Source: an uncultured Pseudomonadota bacterium
Lineage (GTDB): Bacteria; Myxococcota_A; UBA796; SXON01
Reading direction: 5' to 3'
DNA length: 50,883 bases
Assembly: GCA_903921785.1 (NCBI GenBank)
Contig: CAIXRH010000171.1
Location: forward strand, 1 to 50,883
The notes under the pieces were generated by a model, which saw only the letters and a list, made by a program, of their open reading frames with translations, ran no database searches and had not been told where the DNA came from. The position numbers and the translations under genes are program-made. How positions within the stretch are numbered: position 1 is the first letter of the stretch; the number at the start of each line of letters is the position of its first letter. Shown piece by piece: positions 50,482 through 50,883 of the stretch.

Positions 50482-50883
50482 ATGGACGTCTACGCTGCCA
50501 TCCCGACCTGCGCGTCGACGCCGCCCCACCGCGCCCCGGCGTTGTTTTCGCCAGCGCAGGTCACCACGGCCGCGGTGGTCGGCGGGGTCGGGGCGGGGCT
50601 GGCAGCGGCGGCGCTCAACGCGGCGGCAGCTGGGCGGCGCGCGGAGGCGCGCAACCTGTGGATCGGCGCGGTGACCCTGATCGTGGTCCTGATCGCGCTC
50701 GGCGAGTTCGTCCCCGCGGGGCCAGCCCGGGCGCTGCGCAAACAGGCGTCACCCAAGTGGCTGGAATCGTTCACCGCAAGCCGGGCTGGCCCACCCCGCG
50801 TCGCCGGTTGTACGGCTGACCGAGGGGGCGGGTTACCAACCCGCCCCCGACCGAAGCCGAACTACAACCGGCAGAAAAGTGAG
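50482..50883 (+). CDS. Partial membrane protein gene running off the right edge
   Basis: An open frame of 134 codons with no stop before the window ends. The start 'MDVYAAIPTCASTPPHRAPALFSPAQV' is followed by a helix-rich pattern 'TTAAVVGGVGAGLAAAALN' (about 29-47) and 'GAVTLIVVLIALGEFVPAG' (about 62-80). This 'FSP-x-QV...G-x-x-x-AG...N-x-x-x-x-GR...A' layout is one I associate with small membrane hypotheticals; function unknown. ATG 50482 is the likely start. The tail after about residue 110 (RGGGLPTRPRPKPN) looks less protein-like, so a frameshift or a sequence end effect is possible. A minus-strand frame at 50490-50774 is its shadow. Confidence 0.55.
   Translation, partial: MDVYAAIPTCASTPPHRAPALFSPAQVTTAAVVGGVGAGLAAAALNAAAAGRRAEARNLWIGAVTLIVVLIALGEFVPAGPARALRKQASPKWLESFTASRAGPPRVAGCTADRGGGLPTRPRPKPNYNRQKSE

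Noticed and set aside
50490-50774. 94-codon minus-strand frame near the right edge
   Set aside because: The plus strand has a membrane-protein-like frame without a stop; the minus frame is Ala/Arg/Thr-rich.

Overview
The window is high-GC DNA (roughly 70% by eye) from a Gram-negative bacterium with an outer membrane: it carries LolA, LptB, two TolR/ExbD proteins with an ExbB/TolQ partner, a type IV pilus PilB and many predicted lipoproteins. The number of MopE-type metal-binding/FG-GAP lipoproteins, together with sigma-54, a membrane pyrophosphatase and several hypothetical proteins of myxobacterial flavour, suggests an uncultured Myxococcota or a close relative. That placement is inference; no rRNA gene is present to test it.

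Layout. 1-406: two identical 120-bp direct repeats full of hairpins at the left edge. 407-4634: lolA-rimO, then a K+-dependent-type membrane pyrophosphatase. 4900-7056: an ExbB-ExbD-ExbD motor operon ending beside a small lipoprotein. 7303-10510: a cyclopropane-synthase-type methyltransferase and murB on the minus strand, diverging from a B12-binding radical SAM enzyme. 10715-13592: a large hypothetical protein, an EamA transporter and a small membrane protein. 13702-22679: a secreted-protein cluster with a Cys-rich lipoprotein, a degenerate VWA protein, a TlpA-like thioredoxin lipoprotein, a giant 1812-residue MopE/FG-GAP protein and another lipoprotein. 22702-28113: an acid-phosphatase-like metallophosphoesterase, a membrane-anchored ECF-sigma-like protein, PilB and a sulfatase-fold protein with Thr in place of the usual Cys/Ser. 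28154-32253: an RCK-type NAD-binding membrane protein, a hypothetical, a family-2 glycosyltransferase, bolA-grx4 and plsC. 32353-41160: four tandem paralogous lipoproteins. 41341-46469: an FAD oxidoreductase, a glycosidase-like lipoprotein, a carboxypeptidase-regulatory-like lipoprotein and pyrF. 46470-46910: intergenic palindromic repeats. 46911-50883: a small gene, a lipoprotein, then the classical lptB-rpoN-hpf block and a membrane-protein gene cut by the right edge.

Three themes run through the window. First, surface display: at least fourteen genes begin with a lipobox, and many of their signal peptides are extraordinarily short (7-10 residues, no basic n-region), two of them with no possible upstream start. 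LolA, encoded here, is the carrier that would move such lipoproteins to the outer membrane. Second, the four-gene paralog array combines a nearly constant Cys/Asp-rich stalk with a diverging seven-bladed propeller, like a diversifying family of surface binding proteins; the giant protein has the same parts in a longer form next to a thioredoxin-like protein that could serve its many cysteines. Third, many genes have a TAnnnT hexamer only 6-26 nt before the start codon, consistent with very short-leader or leaderless transcripts. No tRNA, rRNA, CRISPR array, transposase or phage gene was seen.
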